Positions 62,387 through 64,000 of a stretch of DNA of 64,000 nucleotides are shown piece after piece. Position 1 is the first letter of the stretch. Every line of letters begins with the position of its first letter. Where the stretch lies: NCBI RefSeq assembly GCF_009812035.1, contig NZ_VZIZ01000019.1, forward strand, positions 110,177 through 174,176, read 5' to 3'. The notes under the pieces are model-generated. The model saw only the letters and a program-made list of their open reading frames with translations. It made no database searches and had not been told where the DNA came from. This DNA is from Psychrobacter nivimaris (GTDB lineage Bacteria; Pseudomonadota; Gammaproteobacteria; Pseudomonadales; Moraxellaceae). Both the position numbers and the translations under genes were made by a program.

Positions 62387-62917
62387 TTATATTGCAGCAT
62401 CTGAATACTGAGGATCTTGTGCGAGCAAACTTGGCATAAATACATACCAGTCTTGGTCATTTTTGAAAAACTTGCCATGGTTATAAGGCGCAAACGGCGA
62501 CTCTGGATCTATGGCTTCTGGACGATACTGTTCTTGTGTGAACTGTTCGATACCAAGTACTTGATCCACCAGCAGTCCTGAAAAGTTATTGTCATAATCA
62601 ATGACGATAACTTTCCGTTGGCTCATTTGTGTCAAGCGACTAGGGACTTGCAAAAAATGCGACAAATCCGTTAAAGGTAAGAGTCGCCCACGAATGTTGG
62701 CAATACCTAGCATCCATGGCTTTACTAGAGGTAGGCTAGTATATTCTGGCATAGATAATACCTCTGATACCTGACCCATAGGGGCAACTAAGCGCTGCCC
62801 ACCAATTTCAAATACCACACCTTGCCAATCAAACTCTTGGCCACCGCGGCGACCGCTTTTGCGCGCGCGTGCCAAATCTGCTAAACGCAGAAGCTCGATA
62901 AATCCTCTAGAAGCCAC
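62387..62917 (-). CDS. pilI: PilI, CheW-like coupling protein
   Basis: A 176-residue CheW-domain protein that joins the PilJ receptor to ChpA. The CheW pattern is visible: WQGVVFEIGGQRLVAPMGQVSEVLSMPEYTSLPLVKPWMLGIANIRGRLLPLTDLSHFLQVP, with VIVIDYDNNFSGLLVDQVLGIE after it. A positively charged N-terminus (RARKSGRRGGQ) precedes it. It lies 3 bp after pilH, in the same operon. Confidence 0.9.
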   Translation of the reverse strand: MASRGFIELLRLADLARARKSGRRGGQEFDWQGVVFEIGGQRLVAPMGQVSEVLSMPEYTSLPLVKPWMLGIANIRGRLLPLTDLSHFLQVPSRLTQMSQRKVIVIDYDNNFSGLLVDQVLGIEQFTQEQYRPEAIDPESPFAPYNHGKFFKNDQDWYVFMPSLLAQDPQYSDAAI

Positions 62918-62920
62918 AAG

Positions 62921-63283
62921 TTACTCCATCACTTTGCGAATCATATTGACCAATCCACTTTCATCAACTGGTTTGTTCATATATTCTTTAGCGCCTTGAC
63001 GCTTGCCCCAAACTCTATCTGTCTCTTGGTTTTTGGTACTAATCATAATGACAGGGATATGAGCAGTGGTTTTACCGCGGGTAATCTTGCGCGTGGCCTG
63101 AAAACCATTCATTTCTGGCATTACCACATCCATCAAAATCACATCTGGCAAATGTTCAGCTGCCATCTGGCAACCCTGCTCACCATTAGTCGCTTCCAAC
63201 ACTTGAAAGTTGTTTTTGGCAAGCATATCGCGAAATTTCGCCATTTCTGATGGCGAGTCGTCAATGACTAAAACGGTAGTCAT
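62921..63283 (-). CDS. pilH: PilH response regulator
   Basis: A 120-residue single-domain CheY-like receiver. Acidic pair DD in VLVIDDSPSEM (about 7-8), phosphoacceptor Asp in ILMDVVMPEMNG (about 52), Thr/Ser switch (MISTK) and Lys in EYMNKPVDE are all present. PilH opposes PilG on the PilT/PilU side in Pseudomonas. The AGGAGG ribosome site lies directly upstream. It is 179 bases after pilG, so transcripts may be uncoupled. Confidence 0.93.
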   Translation of the reverse strand: MTTVLVIDDSPSEMAKFRDMLAKNNFQVLEATNGEQGCQMAAEHLPDVILMDVVMPEMNGFQATRKITRGKTTAHIPVIMISTKNQETDRVWGKRQGAKEYMNKPVDESGLVNMIRKVME

Positions 63284-63462
63284 AGGAGGTTCCTTTAAGT
63301 TCTAAAATATCTGTGAAGATATATTGATATATGGTTCAGATAAAATGATTAAAAATAGCACTTATAAATCGACTGGTAGCCATTCTTTAATCATGATTAC
63401 TCAGTATTGAATAATCTGGAGCGATAATATCAATCACTCCCTGTAAGTCTATATTTATTCGA

Positions 63463-63846
63463 TTAACGGTACTGATTAATAGCATCAAAAAGCTCATCTT
63501 TACTAAATGGCTTAGTCAGATACTCATCAGAACCTACAATACGACCACGTGCCTTATCAAATAGACCATCTTTAGATGACAACATAATTACCGGTTTATT
63601 AGCATAATCAGGGTTATTTTTTATCAGCGCACAAGTCTGATATCCATCTAGACGTGGCATCATAATGTCGACAAAAATAATATCTGGATTGTTATCTACA
63701 ATCTTCGCTAACGCATCAAAACCATCGATAGCGGTCACTACTTCACAGCCCGCTTTTTGTAATAAAGTTTCTGCAGTACGGCGAATGGTTTTTGAATCAT
63801 CAATTACCATTACTTTTAAACCTTCAAAATTATTTTCCATTCTCAT
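63463..63846 (-). CDS. pilG: PilG response regulator
   Basis: A 127-residue CheY-like receiver that activates type IV pilus extension in Pseudomonas. Acidic pair in VMVIDDSKTIRR (about residues 15-16), phosphoacceptor in IIFVDIMMPRLDGYQT (about residue 59), and conserved LSSKDGLFDKARGRIVGSDEYLTKPFSKDEL (Lys near 112). It is the first gene of the chemosensory operon on this strand. ATG 63846 has AGGACA directly upstream; a second ATG at 63840 is possible. Confidence 0.93.
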   Translation of the reverse strand: MRMENNFEGLKVMVIDDSKTIRRTAETLLQKAGCEVVTAIDGFDALAKIVDNNPDIIFVDIMMPRLDGYQTCALIKNNPDYANKPVIMLSSKDGLFDKARGRIVGSDEYLTKPFSKDELFDAINQYR

Positions 63847-64000
63847 TGTCCTGTAAACGACTATTTGTTCGTAACGCTATCTAGCAATACAAAGTTTGCT
63901 TGGCTATTTTAAACTTTTATATCATCTATTGTCAGATCGATACCCCACTCTCAACTTGAAATAAGCAAATCAAACTGAAGAGGCGGATTACCAAGTTTTT
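63847..64000. other. Upstream region of the pil-chp operon
   Basis: About 150 AT-rich bases up to the window edge. The operon promoter should be here; no clear box was identified and no coding sequence can be supported. Confidence 0.4.

Overview
The window looks like the chromosome of a gammaproteobacterium of the family Moraxellaceae, most likely Psychrobacter. This is inferred from the moderate, AT-leaning base composition and the gene content: an HTH-less NadR with PnuC, OxyR divergent from AhpC, a Pil-Chp twitching system with a giant ChpA, MinCDE, and GlyQ/GlyS. It is mostly ordinary core genome; the only clear mobile element is one IS630-type insertion sequence at 447-1355.

Layout. 1-2070: the 5' part of rtcB, an IS630-family element and a decayed AT-rich stretch. 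2070-6560: a LysE-type exporter, argE, a UPF0149 protein, then a coiled-coil protein and ZapA (cell division). 6858-10674: glyS and glyQ, and a PspC-type protein. 11420-13974: NAD salvage (nadR, pnuC) and an Mpo1-like membrane protein. 14174-18815: nitroreductase, pirin, DoxX and a divergent LysR regulator, then an NhaC antiporter. 19026-19100: tRNA-Gly(GCC). 19630-23458: M48 lipoprotein protease, BolA, SirB-like protein, a lipoprotein, TrxC and a methyltransferase. 23618-27865: a sulfur module with a persulfide-dioxygenase-like metallo-hydrolase, an ArsR/BigR-like regulator, a SulP transporter and two DUF442 proteins. 28253-31583: BASS transporter, GST and an alanine:cation symporter. 31842-36023: peroxide defence (ahpF, ydcH-like, ahpC, oxyR). 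36064-38173: HD hydrolase, TPMT-like methyltransferase and a YgjP-like metallopeptidase. 38270-44477: a four-gene iron cluster (imelysin, di-heme oxidase, imelysin, DUF1513) behind a near-ideal Fur box. 44833-51209: OmpA-type lipoprotein, acyltransferase, a voltage-sensor-like membrane protein, minCDE and cytochrome b561. 51348-63846: the complete pilG-pilH-pilI-pilJ-pilK-chpA-chpB-chpC chemosensory operon on the minus strand.

How the parts work together. Three stress or nutrient modules stand out. The sulfur module divides among separate proteins the DUF442 and metallo-beta-lactamase domains that are fused in Blh of Xylella and Agrobacterium. The iron cluster couples periplasmic imelysins to a c-type di-heme oxidase under apparent Fur control. 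The LysR/DoxX/pirin/nitroreductase set shares a short repeated motif in its intergenic regions. The Pil-Chp cluster has a PilJ receptor with almost no periplasmic part and a ChpA with five histidine phosphotransfer boxes. Two genes appear to use non-standard start codons: ATT behind a perfect Shine-Dalgarno at 38173, and CTG at 24767. No phage, CRISPR array, toxin-antitoxin pair or plainly new multi-gene system was found.
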